Assembly (NCBI GenBank): GCA_051651625.1
Contig: JBOFSQ010000083.1
Location: 1-7,129 of the forward strand
DNA from: JBOFSQ01 sp051651625
Lineage (GTDB): Bacteria; Planctomycetota; Planctomycetia; Pirellulales; Thermoguttaceae
Direction of reading: 5' to 3'
DNA length: 7,129 bases
The notes beneath the pieces were generated by a model. It saw only the letters and a program-made list of their open reading frames with translations, was not told the DNA's origin and did no database searches. Every line of letters starts with the position of its first letter. The stretch's first letter is position 1. Positions 6,098 to 7,129 of the stretch are shown here, piece after piece. The translations under genes and the position numbers were made by a program.

Positions 6098-6204
6098 ATG
6101 ACTAACGAGAAAAAAACTTGGTCACCGGGGAAAACTACGAAAAAACTTTCGTCGGTATCGATGTCGCAAAAAGTGAACTCGATGTCCGCCCGATTGTTTC
6201 GTGA
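6098..6204 (+). pseudogene. IS110-family transposase, 5' fragment, frameshifted and truncated
   Basis: Reading 6118-6201 gives ...NYEKTFVGIDVAKSELDV, the start of the DEDD RuvC-like domain of IS110 transposases (first catalytic Asp in GIDVAK). That frame has no good start. The ATG at 6098, in another frame, has a strong AAGGAAGG Shine-Dalgarno and reads MTNEKKTWSPGKTTKK. Adding one A to the A-run at 6140-6145 joins the two into MTNEKK...TTKKTFVGIDVAKSELDV, a normal-looking IS110 N-terminus. Homology seems to end near 6189, and a TGA follows at 6202. An intact transposase would be ten times longer, so this is a dead remnant. As it stands the ATG opens a 39-codon frame ending in TGA at 6215-6217, overlapping a possible GTG start of the next gene. 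The call rests on one short motif. Confidence 0.6.
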
Positions 6205-6240
6205 AAAAAGTAGGTGAGCGGAGAGGATACGATTAGACAA

Positions 6241-7032
6241 ATGTGGCACAACAAAGTTGTTTTGGTAACGGGCGGGTCGTCGGGGCTTGGGCGTGTGATT
6301 GCCGAGGCGTTTGTTGCGAGTGGAGCGTCGGTGGCGATTGCCGGTTTGGAGGCGGCGGACGTTCTCCGCGCGGCGGCAGAGATGGGCGAACACGTTCTCC
6401 CAATTCACGCCGACATCACGCAAGATGCCGATGTCGAACGAATGATCGCCGCCGTCATCGAACGGTTCGGACGACTCGATGTACTCGTTAACAACGCTGG
6501 TCGCTCGATGCGCGGCAGTCTAATCGACACAACGCCAGAACAGTTTCGTTCGCTGCTAGAATTAAATGTTATCGCACTGGTTCGTTGTACTCGTGCGGCG
6601 ATGCCACACTTATTGTCGGCGCGTGGATCGGTTGTTAACATTGGTTCGCTTGCGGCGAAGTCAGCGGCGCGGTGGGTTGGTGCGTATCCGGCGTCGAAAC
6701 ACGCGGTCGCAGCGATCTCGCAACAACTTCGTCTCGAACTCGGCGACAAAGGTTTGCACGTCTTGCTCGTCTGCCCCGGACCGGTTCGCCGCGACGATGC
6801 GCGACTCTATCCGCTCGAAGGAACCAGCGACATCCCAGAAGCGGCGCGAGAAGCAGGCGGCGGTGTGAAGGTCGGCAAGATCGACCCGCGATGGCTCGCA
6901 AAGAAAATTGTTCGCGGCTGCGAACGTCGCCAGAGTGAACTCGTCGTCCCCGCCAAAGCACGACTTCTCTTCGCCATTTCACAACTCTCAACAACTCTCG
7001 GCGACTGGCTCGTGAAACGGTTTACGCCGTAG
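6241..7032 (+). CDS. Classical short-chain dehydrogenase/reductase (SDR)
   Basis: Predicted 263-residue NAD(P)-dependent oxidoreductase. The Rossmann fold starts almost at once, with cofactor motif TGGSSGLG (10-17), then NNAG (84-87), and the catalytic tetrad N109, S136, Y149 and K153 in YPASK. Length and motif spacing are those of classical SDRs, and every catalytic residue is present. The substrate cannot be read from sequence. The C-terminal part (ARLLFAISQLSTTLGDWLVK, 240-259) has a hydrophobic stretch that could touch a membrane. The ATG at 6241 is preferred: GGAGAGGA (6220-6227) lies upstream, though 13 nt is rather far. A GTG at 6214 would add nine residues and overlaps the stop of the transposase-remnant frame as GTGA, so translational coupling is an alternative. 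The IS110 remnant directly upstream may have displaced the original promoter. Confidence 0.85.
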   Translation: MWHNKVVLVTGGSSGLGRVIAEAFVASGASVAIAGLEAADVLRAAAEMGEHVLPIHADITQDADVERMIAAVIERFGRLDVLVNNAGRSMRGSLIDTTPEQFRSLLELNVIALVRCTRAAMPHLLSARGSVVNIGSLAAKSAARWVGAYPASKHAVAAISQQLRLELGDKGLHVLLVCPGPVRRDDARLYPLEGTSDIPEAAREAGGGVKVGKIDPRWLAKKIVRGCERRQSELVVPAKARLLFAISQLSTTLGDWLVKRFTP

Positions 7033-7062
7033 ACCTGTTTGGGAAACTTGCACTCACACTGC

Positions 7063-7129
7063 GGTTCGGCATAGCCGAACCCTCCAAACGCCGTGCGGCG
7101 TATGGCTGGAGGGTTCGGCTATGCCGAAC
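7063..7129. repeat. Compound triple hairpin at the window end
   Basis: The 23-nt arms 7064-7086 and 7107-7129 are perfect inverted repeats. Each arm contains its own hairpin, GTTCGGC-ATA-GCCGAAC on the left and GTTCGGC-TAT-GCCGAAC on the right, and the loop holds a third, ACGCCG-TG-CGGCGT (7088-7101). The structure can form one long stem or a row of three hairpins. It starts 30 nt after the SDR stop. There is no T-run inside the window, but sequence beyond 7129 is not visible, so a terminator or a mobile-element end cannot be excluded. Confidence 0.8.

Noticed and set aside
5905..6105. 66-codon frame reading MLGHCKCAFAIGPPGAD...
   Set aside because: It has a non-ATG start without Shine-Dalgarno and crosses the palindrome and the presumed IS left end. 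The composition is not protein-like.

Overview
All five intact genes lie on the + strand. They encode an OmpH/Skp-type periplasmic chaperone, LpxC of lipid A synthesis, a Gfo/Idh/MocA oxidoreductase, a large FlgI-like (flagellar P-ring) lipoprotein with a HEAT-like region, and a classical short-chain dehydrogenase. This is a Gram-negative-type envelope organism. The best guess is a planctomycete, judging from the ompH-lpxC-Gfo/Idh neighbourhood, the FlgI-like protein outside any flagellar cluster, the style of the SDR C-terminus and the kinds of intergenic repeat. That assignment rests on recalled family patterns, not on a search.

Layout: 1-159 is a leader with a plausible sigma70-type promoter; 160-816 ompH/skp; 817-1288 a 472-nt gap filled by a nested inverted-repeat structure; 1289-2299 lpxC; 2300-2519 a MITE-like inverted-repeat element; 2520-3578 the Gfo/Idh/MocA oxidoreductase; 3579-3890 two 31-bp tandem units, a long hairpin and one more palindromic repeat; 3891-5705 the FlgI-like protein; 5706-6240 a dispersed repeat module, a GC-rich palindrome and the decayed 5' end of an IS110-family element; 6241-7032 the SDR; 7033-7129 a compound triple hairpin that reaches the window end.

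Functionally, the first genes fit outer-membrane building: OmpH escorts outer-membrane proteins, LpxC commits UDP-acyl-GlcNAc to lipid A, and the Gfo/Idh enzyme probably acts on a nucleotide sugar. The FlgI-like protein and the SDR have no assigned role here. lpxA, lpxD and bamA are not in the window.

The most unusual part is the intergenic DNA. Every gap, and the DNA after the last gene, carries palindromic repeats. One family, with ends GTCATTCC/GGAATGAC, appears at least five times in three gaps. It supplies in-frame ATGs upstream of two genes, which could mislead start calling. In the ompH-lpxC gap four repeat families are stacked inside one another like the layers of an onion. No tRNA, rRNA, CRISPR array or convincing rho-independent terminator was seen.
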